Assembly: GCA_003599195.1 (NCBI GenBank)
Contig: QZIZ01000158.1
Coordinates: 1 to 55,659, forward strand
From: Deltaproteobacteria bacterium
GTDB lineage: Bacteria; Desulfobacterota; Desulfobaccia; Desulfobaccales; 0-14-0-80-60-11
Reading direction: 5' to 3'
Length of the DNA stretch: 55,659 nt
The translations under genes were made by a program, and so were the position numbers. Below are positions 23,390-30,669 of the stretch, one piece after another. The notes under the pieces were generated by a model. That model was not told the DNA's origin. It saw only the letters and a list, made by a program, of their open reading frames with translations, and ran no database searches. Each line of letters begins with the position of its first letter. Position 1 is the first letter of the stretch.

Positions 23390-24142
23390 TCACTTTCCCT
23401 TGACCTTTTGCTGCTGCAGCAACTGCCCGGTGGTCGCCAGGGTGCAGATGGTCACCGGCACTTCTTTGCCGGAGGCCTGGAGGGCCTGGCGTACGATCTG
23501 GACGATGCCGAAGCAGCAGGGGACTTCCATGTTGACGATGGTGATTTCCTTAATGTCGTTTTGCTTAATGATTTCCGTCAATTTGGCGACATGAGCCTCA
23601 ACATTGTCGAACTTGGGGCAACCGCAAACCAAGGCCCGGCCCTGGAGATAGCGGGAGTGGAAATCCCCCGCGGCGAAGGGGGCGCAGTCCGCGGCCACCA
23701 GTAAGGCCGCGTCCTTGAGAAAGGGGGCCTTGGGCGACACCAAGCTCAGTTTGATGGGCCAATGTCCCAGGGCCGAGCCGCCGCCTTCCGGGACGGCCTG
23801 GGGCCGCTGAAATTGCTGCATACGGCTCCCCGGACAGACAAAGGGTTCAGGCGCGGGCGCCGGGGCCGGATGCGGGGCCGGGGCCGCATGATGGGCCGGG
23901 TCCTGATCCGCCGGGGACCCCGGAGCCGGACCCACGAAGGACTCGGCTTCCCGTTCTTCGATGATCAAAGCCCCTTGGGGGCATTCCCCCAGGCAGGCCC
24001 CCAGGCCGTCGCAGAACTGGTCTGCCAGCAACTGGGCCTTGCCGTCCACGATCTGGATGGCCCCTTCCGCACAGGAGGGGACACAGAGGCCGCAGCCGTC
24101 ACACTTTTCTTGATCGATACGGACAATGGAGCGTCGTTCCAT
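23390..24142 (-). CDS. Double [4Fe-4S] ferredoxin with extra C-terminal domain
   Basis: A 250-residue protein. Residues 10-65 bind two [4Fe-4S] clusters: CDGCGLCVPSC(x9-11) and CDGLGACLGECP. A Pro/Ala/His-rich linker (about 75-110) leads to a C-terminal domain with VVAADCAPF, LVCGCPKFDN and NMEVPCCFGIVQIV, whose additional Cys suggest further cluster or thiol chemistry. It likely donates electrons to a partner in anaerobic metabolism and is the first gene of an operon with the zinc-ribbon protein. AAGGAAG precedes the ATG. The partner enzyme is not evident in the window. Confidence 0.8.
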   Translation of the reverse strand: MERRSIVRIDQEKCDGCGLCVPSCAEGAIQIVDGKAQLLADQFCDGLGACLGECPQGALIIEEREAESFVGPAPGSPADQDPAHHAAPAPHPAPAPAPEPFVCPGSRMQQFQRPQAVPEGGGSALGHWPIKLSLVSPKAPFLKDAALLVAADCAPFAAGDFHSRYLQGRALVCGCPKFDNVEAHVAKLTEIIKQNDIKEITIVNMEVPCCFGIVQIVRQALQASGKEVPVTICTLATTGQLLQQQKVKGK

Positions 24143-24483
24143 GATGTTGTCTTCCTTTTCCTAAAGGGCCGGTATCTCTCCGCCCTGATTTAATTATAAA
24201 ATAATCGGGCAGGCCCCGCAGCCCCATGACTTAAGTCAAACCCCGGGGAGGATTTTTTTCGAGGGAGTAATTTTTTTAAAAAAGGGGAGAATGCACCGCA
24301 GAGACGCAGAGGACGCAGAGAATAAAGAGTTGCGGGTTGCGAGTTACGGGTTGCGGGTTTTTTTACTCGCAACTCGCAACTCTCCTCTGCGCTCTTTGCG
24401 TCTCTGCGGTAAAAAGAATCACCACAGAGACGCAGAGGACGCAGAGAATGATTATCTGCAATAAATTAAGTCACTCTGTATAG
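24143..24483. repeat. GAGACGCAGAG palindrome (copy 1) with nested repeat
   Basis: ACCGCAGAGACGCAGAGGAC (24295-24314) is faced by GCGTCTCTGCGGT (24398-24410), and a third, direct copy lies at 24421-24447. Inside sit GTTGCGGGTTGCGAG and ACTCGCAACTCGCAAC, another foldback pair. The whole gap folds into one long hairpin; no gene is present. Confidence 0.85.
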
Positions 24484-25692
24484 TTAAACTGCGATTTCCA
24501 TCTTCCAGGCCGGTGCGGGAGATCCCTGGAGCGCCCGGCGGAACACCAGAAAGATGAGGCCCATCAGGACCAGGGGAGTGAGCTGCACACCGGTGGCCTG
24601 GGCCAGCCAAATCAAGGCCACCGGGGAAATCCAGGCCAGGAATAGCAAAACTCTTTCCCCCGGCAGCCAGCCCTTGGTGTATCCTTCCCACCCCAGCCAG
24701 GCCATCGGCAGCGCCAAGATGGCCAGATCATAGACATAACCATGGGGGCTGAACATGAGGATGCCCAGGACCAGCATGGCATTACGCAGGGGCGAGGGGG
24801 ATTCCCGCCTCCAGGTCCAGGCGACCAACCCGACCACGGCCAGCATGGTGGCGGTGTGCAGGATGCGGGCACTGACCACCCCGGCTCCGCTTAACTGCAC
24901 CGCGGCAAAAACGGTGGGCATCATGTGCACCAGATTCAGGCTCCCGGTCTCCAAAATCTTCATGGCCTTGGGAATGTGGTTCAAAAAAGCCGTCCAGACC
25001 TGGGGACCCAGCACCAGAGTGGTGGCCAGGATGAGGGCCACGGTCCCCGCCAGCATGGCAAGCAGAGCCTGCCAGCGGCGTCCGGCCACCAGGGCCAGCG
25101 GCACCAATACCGCGAGATGGGGCTTATAGGTAAGGAGGGAGAGCAGCAGGCCCGCCAGCCAGGGGTAACGGTCCAGCAACAGGAGGCCCCCCCCCAGGAA
25201 AATTGAAGAGAGAAAACCGTTTTGGCCGAAAAAGAGGTTCTGAAAGGCGCCGGGAAAGACCAGGGCAAACCAGACCACCCGGGGGTTGGGGGCAATGCGG
25301 TGGATGATAACCAGGTAGCCGGCTAGGGTGGTGGAAAGCCAGATAACCAGGGAGGGCAGATAAGGCAGCAGGCCGAAGGGGAGCAGCAGCAACAGGTAGC
25401 TGGGTGGATAAGGCCAGGGCACATTGAGGTCAACCCCGAAATAGGCCATTTCCACCGCGTGTATCCTGGAAAAGTCGTAAACCGCGGCCGGTTCTCCGCC
25501 TAACACCAGGGAGGCGGCGGCCCAGAAGTAAGAGAAATCCGGACCGATGGGGTGGCCGGAGCGGGGGGCATAAGCAGACTTGGCGATGATCCAGGACGCC
25601 CACATGCTCAGAAAGATGGCCAGGCAAAGGGGGGGCAGAATAAAGAACAATTTTTCCCTCACCCAGGGCCAATTTAATTTCGGAGTTCTCAT
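24484..25692 (-). CDS. GT87-like membrane glycosyltransferase (DUF2029), copy 2
   Basis: A 402-residue multi-pass membrane protein of the GT-C type. Around ten hydrophobic segments and an N-terminal loop IGPDFSYFWAAASLVLGGEPAAVYDF carrying the acidic residue of the family active site. GT87 enzymes transfer sugars from polyprenyl-phosphate donors outside the membrane. The start ATG lies in an ATGA overlap with the stop of the upstream paralogue, with GAAGGAAA upstream, so translation is coupled. A longer upstream frame in the same phase is out of register with the paralogue's coding and was rejected. Similarity to the neighbour through the whole length shows tandem duplication. Confidence 0.82.
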   Translation of the reverse strand: MRTPKLNWPWVREKLFFILPPLCLAIFLSMWASWIIAKSAYAPRSGHPIGPDFSYFWAAASLVLGGEPAAVYDFSRIHAVEMAYFGVDLNVPWPYPPSYLLLLLPFGLLPYLPSLVIWLSTTLAGYLVIIHRIAPNPRVVWFALVFPGAFQNLFFGQNGFLSSIFLGGGLLLLDRYPWLAGLLLSLLTYKPHLAVLVPLALVAGRRWQALLAMLAGTVALILATTLVLGPQVWTAFLNHIPKAMKILETGSLNLVHMMPTVFAAVQLSGAGVVSARILHTATMLAVVGLVAWTWRRESPSPLRNAMLVLGILMFSPHGYVYDLAILALPMAWLGWEGYTKGWLPGERVLLFLAWISPVALIWLAQATGVQLTPLVLMGLIFLVFRRALQGSPAPAWKMEIAV

Positions 25693-26966
25693 GAGGTTTC
25701 CTTCGAACCTAAAATATCGGGAGCAGGGTGGGCCGGGATGTCTCCCGGCATAATTGCCGGGACATGGTCCAGGTTCTCCGGAAGAGCAGATGGAGACCCT
25801 TGGGCCGCCCGCCGCCAGGCTAGGAACAGGAGAGCCCCCAGGATCAAAGGGGCGGACTGCACGCGGGTGATTTGGGCCACACTGGGGGCCACCAAAGGAG
25901 TGAAATAACCCAGGATCAAAAATACCTTCTCCCCGGGCCTCCAGCCCCGGGTGTATCCTTCCCACCCCAGCCAGGCGAGAGGCAAAGCCAGGATGGCCAG
26001 GTCGTAGATAAAGCTATGGGGGATAAATAAGAGGATGGCCAGGACCGATATTGCATTGCGAAGAGGAGGAGAGGCGCCTCGCCACCATACCCAGGCCATT
26101 GCTGCGGCTCCGGCCAACATCACCGCCCCGTGCAGAATCCGGGCGGTGGCCGGATCGGCCCCGGCGAAAATCAAGGCGCAAAAGACCGTGGGCATTTTGT
26201 GGATTACAGAAAAACTGCCTGTCTCCAGGAGCCGGACGGCCCCGGGAAGGTTGCTCAGGAACCCCCTCCAGGTATCCGGTCCCAGGACCAAGAGGCTGGC
26301 CAGGATCAAGGCCGCGCAGGTAACCCCCATCCACCACAGGGATCGCCAGCGCCGCCCGGCAACCAGGGCCACCGGCATCAGGACGGCCAAATGCGGCTTA
26401 TAGGTCAGGAGACCGAACAACACTCCCGCGGCCAGAGGGCGGCGATCCACCAACAACAGCCCGCCTCCCAGCAAGACCGCGGACAGGAAGCCGTTTTGCC
26501 CGAAGCCGAAATTCTGAAACGCGCCGGGGAAGGCCAAAGCCAGCCAGATTATTTGAGGATGGGGGGCGATGCGCCGGATGGTCCAAAGATAACCTCCCAG
26601 GGTGACGCCAAGCCAAAGAGCCAGGGAAGGAAGGTAAGGCAGCAGACCGAAAGGAAGTAGAAGCAAAAGAAAAGTGGGAGGATAGGGGAATGGCACTGTG
26701 GCTTCCTTCCCGAAAACCTGCAACTCTACGGCCTTAATCCGGGACAGGTCGTAAACCGCAGCCGGCTCTCCCTGGAGCACCAGGGAAGAAGCAGACCAGT
26801 AGTAAGAAAAGTCCCCGCCTATGGGGTTGCCGGATCGGTCCGCCAATCCGGAGCCGGTGGAAATCCAATAAAACCACGTAACCCCATAGAGGGCCACCAA
26901 CAGGGGCAGAGAGACGGTGAGAAGCCTGGTTAACAGCCAGGGCAAATCCAGCTTGGCAACTCTCAT
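25689..26966 (-). CDS. GT87-like membrane glycosyltransferase (DUF2029), copy 1
   Basis: A 425-residue paralogue of the following gene. Signature loop IGGDFSYYWSASSLVLQGEP after the first membrane helix, then segments such as VPFPYPPTFLLLLLPFGLLPYLPS and NFGFGQNGFLSAVLLGGGLL that match the copy 2 positions. It likely glycosylates a surface carrier or pilin from an isoprenoid donor, which is inference from the family and from the neighbouring Tad pilus genes. It starts 77 bp after the AAA ATPase stop, on the same strand. The C-terminal 35 residues (ALPENLDHVPAIMPGDIPA) are hydrophilic and unique to this copy. Confidence 0.82.
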   Translation of the reverse strand: MRVAKLDLPWLLTRLLTVSLPLLVALYGVTWFYWISTGSGLADRSGNPIGGDFSYYWSASSLVLQGEPAAVYDLSRIKAVELQVFGKEATVPFPYPPTFLLLLLPFGLLPYLPSLALWLGVTLGGYLWTIRRIAPHPQIIWLALAFPGAFQNFGFGQNGFLSAVLLGGGLLLVDRRPLAAGVLFGLLTYKPHLAVLMPVALVAGRRWRSLWWMGVTCAALILASLLVLGPDTWRGFLSNLPGAVRLLETGSFSVIHKMPTVFCALIFAGADPATARILHGAVMLAGAAAMAWVWWRGASPPLRNAISVLAILLFIPHSFIYDLAILALPLAWLGWEGYTRGWRPGEKVFLILGYFTPLVAPSVAQITRVQSAPLILGALLFLAWRRAAQGSPSALPENLDHVPAIMPGDIPAHPAPDILGSKETS

Positions 26967-27043
26967 GGGTTATCCTGCCGCACCCCAGGTCGGATCGGCA
27001 TTATCGGCATTTCCAAACTTTGACCCTCCGGGCGCTTTTCCTT

Positions 27044-28354
27044 TTAATAGACAAAATAGATGCGGCAAGCCCGATCCAGGCTTTCCCGGGTTAGTGCAGG
27101 GGCTACCTGATTGAAGGTGCTGTAATCAATAATCTGTTCCAACAGGTCCCGGGGATGGCAGGCATCCATGGAACGCTGGGTTTTTTCGTAGAAGTTTTCC
27201 ACCAGATAATCCACCGCATCCTGGTTGTAGTCTATCTGATACTGCCGGCAGTTTATTTTGAAGATCTCCAGGAATTGCTCCCTGGTGACATGGGTCACCT
27301 TCACCTTGGAGCGGATGCGCCTCAGGAAGGCGTCGTCCACCAGGGTGCGGGGCTCCAGGTTGGTGGCGAAGACCAGGAACTGGTCAAAGGGGATGGAGAA
27401 CTTGTGGCCGGTGTGCAGGCAGAGGAAATCCTGGCGGTTTTCCAGGGGGATGATCCAGCGGTTGAGGAGTTCCTGGGGGGACATCTGCTGCCGGCCGAAG
27501 TCGTCGACAATGAACATGCCGTTATTGGCCTTCAGTTGCAAAGGGGCTTCATAATACTTCAAGGTAGGGTTGAAGGCCAGGTCCAGCATGGCCAGGGTCA
27601 GTTCGCCGCCCACCAGGACCGCAGGACGGCGGCTTTTCACCCAGCGGCGGTCCGTCTGTTCGAGGCCGGTTTCGCCCGCCGCCGGATGGGAGAGTTCGTC
27701 AAAGACCCGGATTACGTTGCCTTCCACATAGAGGGCGTAAGGGACCAGAATGATATCGTCCCACATCTTCCCCATCCTTAAGGCAATGGTGGTTTTGCCG
27801 TTGCCGGGGGGGCCATAGAGGAACAAGGGCTTGCCGCTGACCGCGGCCGGTCCCAGCAGCCCCAGGAGGTCCGGGGAGATTACCAGGTCCCGGAAGGACT
27901 CCTGTAGCCGGGAGGGTGTGACCTTACCCAGCTTGATGCTCTGTTGCCTGACCTGTTGCCAGTAGTCCTCCAGGCTTACCGGCGCCGGCCCCACATAGGC
28001 GTCATACTCCAGTAGCTGGCCCGCGCGCCGTTTGCCCCCTTCGGTAAGGGCATAGCGATGAGCCAGGCTTAAAGGGTTGGCCACCGGGCGCAAGGCGTCC
28101 GGCCCTCGCACTTCTACGTATTTTTCCTTGCGGAGATAATCCACCAACTGGTTGACGATGGTGGTGGGCAGCCGCAGGCGGTCCACCAGGTCCCCCAGGA
28201 CGAAGACATCCAGATAAAAGGTGTGTTTTAAAGTGAGATTGGCCAGGAAGATTTCCGGCACCCCCACTTCCTTGAGAGATTGGGGTTGAGGCCGGTGGAG
28301 CCAGGAGGGTTCCCCCCCCGGTTTCTCGGTGGTCGCCGCAGTTTGGAATCTCAT
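27044..28354 (-). CDS. AAA+ ATPase (MoxR-like) of unknown role, beside Tad locus
   Basis: A 436-residue cytoplasmic protein. The N-terminal 130 residues look like a winged-helix-containing domain (LPTTIVNQLVDYLRKEKYVEV and a Tyr/Leu strand). The AAA+ core has Walker A LYGPPGNGKTT, Walker B MFIVDDFGRQ, sensor 1 LVFATNLEP and the Arg-rich RRIRSKV. Related ATPases stand next to type IVb pilus loci in other Deltaproteobacteria; this is my recollection and not a known function. It is divergent from the flp gene, separated by 600 bp that contains the riboswitch, and is followed by two GT87 genes. GGGAGG precedes the ATG at 28354. Confidence 0.78.
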   Translation of the reverse strand: MRFQTAATTEKPGGEPSWLHRPQPQSLKEVGVPEIFLANLTLKHTFYLDVFVLGDLVDRLRLPTTIVNQLVDYLRKEKYVEVRGPDALRPVANPLSLAHRYALTEGGKRRAGQLLEYDAYVGPAPVSLEDYWQQVRQQSIKLGKVTPSRLQESFRDLVISPDLLGLLGPAAVSGKPLFLYGPPGNGKTTIALRMGKMWDDIILVPYALYVEGNVIRVFDELSHPAAGETGLEQTDRRWVKSRRPAVLVGGELTLAMLDLAFNPTLKYYEAPLQLKANNGMFIVDDFGRQQMSPQELLNRWIIPLENRQDFLCLHTGHKFSIPFDQFLVFATNLEPRTLVDDAFLRRIRSKVKVTHVTREQFLEIFKINCRQYQIDYNQDAVDYLVENFYEKTQRSMDACHPRDLLEQIIDYSTFNQVAPALTRESLDRACRIYFVY

Positions 28355-28593
28355 GGTCCGTCAGCCTCCCGGTCCGGAAAAAGTGGCCTAAAGGAATACT
28401 TACAGAAAATCGGCTTGCCGGCGACAAAACTTTAAACGCGGCCTCCGGGACATCCCGGGAAGGCATTAAGAAACGGCAAGGTCTTGTGGTTATAACTAAT
28501 TATTTAATTAATACAATGAGATATTCTTTGGGATGAGTGTCCTTCCCGGGCAGCGATAAATGAGGGGGATATCCTTTAAGATTTTCTTCATTG

Positions 28594-28622
28594 TTGTCTG
28601 GAAAAATTTATTCAGGATTATT
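28594..28622 (+). promoter_or_regulatory. Possible promoter of the Tad pilus operon
   Basis: TTGTCT (28594-28599) and ATTATT (28617-28622) are 17 bp apart and would start the transcript near 28630, about 35 nt before the riboswitch. The hexamers are only moderately close to consensus. Confidence 0.4.
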
Positions 28623-28663
28623 TAAGCCCGTGGAAAAACTTGCCGATAAGAAAACCAGAAAAC

Positions 28664-28763
28664 GGAGGCCACCGAGAAAGGCAAACTGCCCGAAAGGGCA
28701 GGACGCAAAGTCACCGGCCTAAAACCCCAGGGTCAAGGCAGCGGGACTGCCGAAGTGGACGCC
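28664..28763 (+). ncRNA. Cyclic di-GMP-I riboswitch (GEMM-I)
   Basis: The conserved core is present in order: outer stem GGCCAC, then AGGCAAAC, stem-loop TGCCCGAAAGGGCA with a GAAA tetraloop, GGACGCAAAGTCAC, CGGCCTAA, a second stem-loop ending AGGCAGCGGGACTGCCG, and GTGGACGCC closing the outer stem. The GAAA loop and its receptor-like CCTAA, and the GCAAAG core, are the GEMM-I hallmarks. The base I align with position 20 (which separates c-di-GMP from cGAMP types) is G, suggesting c-di-GMP. It precedes flp and the Tad operon. No terminator U-run is evident downstream, so control may be translational or by a structure I cannot resolve. Confidence 0.88.
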
Positions 28764-28952
28764 ACAAAGAAAACAGCTTGGGTGACATTCCTGAGCCGAT
28801 CTTTGGTGAGCTCGGTGAGCCGGAAAACCCGGAGTATCTAGAAGGAGGTGAGGACCAAACAATCCTTAATCCAAGTTGTCAACTGAAGTGGTCCTTATGA
28901 ACCAAAAGCATTGCAGCAGACTCGCAACACAAAATTTGCAAGGAGAATAAAA

Positions 28953-29135
28953 ATGAAGAACCTGCTCACCAAAGTCAAGAATTTCATCCGTGAAGAAGAA
29001 GGCGCCAGCGCCGTGGAATACGGCCTCTTGGTCGCTCTGATTGCTGCGGTTATCATCGGTTCGGTGACCCTGTTAGGGAATAACCTGTCCACCATGTTCA
29101 CCAACGTCGCCGGGAGCATCGGCACTGGCAGTTAA
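28953..29135 (+). CDS. flp: Flp-family type IVb pilin
   Basis: A 60-residue prepilin. The N-terminal leader MKNLLTKVKNFIREEEGA ends at a prepilin-peptidase site (cleavage after Gly, E+5-type), followed by the hydrophobic pilin stretch ending LLVALIAAVIIGSVTLL. Flp pilins form thin bundled fibres for attachment and are normally processed by a dedicated CpaA/TadV peptidase, absent from this locus. AAGGAG about 8 nt before the ATG. First gene of the operon, with an extra hairpin system before tadE that probably keeps pilin mRNA in excess. Confidence 0.92.
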   Translation: MKNLLTKVKNFIREEEGASAVEYGLLVALIAAVIIGSVTLLGNNLSTMFTNVAGSIGTGS

Positions 29136-29170
29136 GACGGTCTGACCATCTAGGGATGCAGGGAACGGGC

Positions 29171-29223
29171 CCCCTGCTGCTCAGAAACCGGGAGTGGCAC
29201 GGGGCCTGTTTCCTGAGTAGGGG
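29171..29223 (+). promoter_or_regulatory. Alternative hairpins between flp and tadE
   Basis: CCCCT, CTCAG and AAC pair in order with GTT, CTGAG and AGGGG to form a long stem. A second stem, GGAACGGGCCCC (29162-29173) with GGGGCCTGTTTCC, uses partly the same bases, so the two exclude each other. No T-run follows. It probably causes partial termination or 3'-end protection of flp mRNA. Confidence 0.55.
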
Positions 29224-29243
29224 CAGAGTCATACGGAGGCAGT

Positions 29244-29666
29244 ATGAAAAGCGCCGATGGAAAGCAGAGGGGCGCCAGCACGGTGGAATTTGCCCTTATC
29301 GCCCCCTTATTCATCGCCCTGCTCTTTGCCATCGTCGAATTCGGGATGATTCTCTATACCAAGGGCATGTTGACCCATGCCGCCCGGGAAGGAGCCAGGT
29401 ACGGCGTAGTCTTTTCCACCCCCCGGAGGACCACGGCCGAAATTACCACTAAAGTCCGGGAATATCTGGACCTCTCCGGCCTGACTAATACGGCGACGGT
29501 GGCGGTTACCTATCCCGACGGAACTAGTGACAGCGGTAAGCGGTTAAGGGTAGATGTCAATTATACGTATAACTTTTTGGTCTTGCCCCAGAATATTAAC
29601 AATTATCTGGCCGGAAAAATGACGGACCTCAACCTGACAGCCGATACCATCATGTATATGGAGTGA
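29244..29666 (+). CDS. tadE: TadE-like pseudopilin
   Basis: A 140-residue minor pilin. It opens MKSADGKQRGASTVEFALIA with the RGASTVEFAL(I/L) signature of TadE, a prepilin cleavage-like GA|STVEF site and a membrane helix ending in FAIVEFG. The remainder is a small periplasmic domain. TadE/TadF are thought to initiate or cap the Flp pilus. CGGAGG precedes the ATG. No TadF follows. Confidence 0.88.
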   Translation: MKSADGKQRGASTVEFALIAPLFIALLFAIVEFGMILYTKGMLTHAAREGARYGVVFSTPRRTTAEITTKVREYLDLSGLTNTATVAVTYPDGTSDSGKRLRVDVNYTYNFLVLPQNINNYLAGKMTDLNLTADTIMYME

Positions 29667-29672
29667 TAAACT

Positions 29673-30581
29673 ATGCGTCGCTTACCTCCCTGGCTGTGGC
29701 TTCTGATGGCCCTGGTCTTCGGGGCCACCGCTACCTTCATGGCCCTGGGTTGGATGAAGTCCCAATCCCAACGGCAGGTGGAGCAGGCCGCCAAAGTGCC
29801 CACGTCTCCGGTGGTGGTGGCAAACAAGGATATTGAGGCGGCCAACCCCTTAAGGGCGGAACATCTAAGCGTTGTCCAATGGCCCCAGGCAACCTGCCCC
29901 AAAGGCAGCTTCGGCAGAGTGGAGCAACTGACCGGACGGGTGACCACGCTGCCCATGAACGCCGGGGAACCCATCCTGGAGCCCAAGCTGGCGCCCCATG
30001 GCACTCCCGCCGGCATGGTGGCCCTGGTCCCTGCCGACAAGCGGGCCATGACCGTGAAAGTGGACGAAGCTTCGGGAGTGGCCGGTTTTATCATCCCCAA
30101 CAACCGGGTGGACGTGGTGGCTTCCATCAACCGGGGGGAATTCAGCAACGATCCGTTGGCCAAAATAGTATTGGAAAATTTACGGGTGTTGGGCGCCGGG
30201 CAGAAGATCATTGAAAAGGATCCCGACGGCAAACCCCATATCGTGCCCACTGTCACCCTGGAGGTGTCGCCTGAGGAAGGGGAGCGCCTGGCCCTGGCGG
30301 CCCAGGAAAGCCATCTCTCCCTGGTGCTCCGGAGCCAAAAGGATGAAAATCCCACGGAGACCCAGGGGATAAAAACCTCCAAGTTATTCAATGGTGTGGG
30401 CGGGGAACCGGAAGCCGGCGGCCCGGCTGTGCAAATCATTCGCCGCCAGAAGGTGGAAGACGTGAACCTTCTGGATTCTTGGCGGCCGCTCGCGAAGAAA
30501 ATACAGTCCGGGGATCAGGGGAGTCGTCCAGTAAATAAGGAACCGGTGCGTTCCACTCCATCATCCTCACCGCCTCTTTGA
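29673..30581 (+). CDS. cpaB: Flp pilus assembly protein CpaB/RcpC
   Basis: A 302-residue protein anchored by one N-terminal membrane helix (PWLWLLMALVFGATATFMAL, about 5-24). It has the SAF/ChapFlgA-like fold: SPVVVANKDIEAANPLRAEHL, then GRVTTLPMNAGEPILEPKL. CpaB/RcpC normally contacts the outer-membrane secretin and the peptidoglycan. Only 6 bp separates it from tadE. The usual next gene, cpaC (secretin), is missing. Confidence 0.9.
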   Translation: MRRLPPWLWLLMALVFGATATFMALGWMKSQSQRQVEQAAKVPTSPVVVANKDIEAANPLRAEHLSVVQWPQATCPKGSFGRVEQLTGRVTTLPMNAGEPILEPKLAPHGTPAGMVALVPADKRAMTVKVDEASGVAGFIIPNNRVDVVASINRGEFSNDPLAKIVLENLRVLGAGQKIIEKDPDGKPHIVPTVTLEVSPEEGERLALAAQESHLSLVLRSQKDENPTETQGIKTSKLFNGVGGEPEAGGPAVQIIRRQKVEDVNLLDSWRPLAKKIQSGDQGSRPVNKEPVRSTPSSSPPL

Positions 30582-30669
30582 GAATAATAAGGAGCGCCGG
30601 CATCAGCAGTCCGTGAGCTTCTGATGGATCATTGCCACGGCCGATCCACCCCAGGGATGGAACAAGGAG

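Larger units (their letters stand above)
28355..28952. other. Divergent intergenic region with riboswitch
   Basis: About 600 bp between the AAA ATPase gene and flp. It holds an AT-rich stretch at 28490-28520 that may carry the ATPase promoter, a probable plus-strand promoter at 28594-28622, the c-di-GMP riboswitch at 28664-28763 and a 190-nt leader before the flp ribosome site. Within the leader a perfect AAGGAGGTGA (28842-28851) has no start codon at usual distance. A 17-codon frame from ATG 28897 ends 2 nt before the flp start. Confidence 0.6.

Noticed and set aside
24295-24451. Repeats considered as a CRISPR array
   Set aside because: Arms are inverted, spacing irregular, no unique spacers and no cas genes.
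28640-28900. 86-codon plus-strand frame upstream of flp
   Set aside because: It coincides with the riboswitch RNA; polar, repetitive product and no ribosome site.
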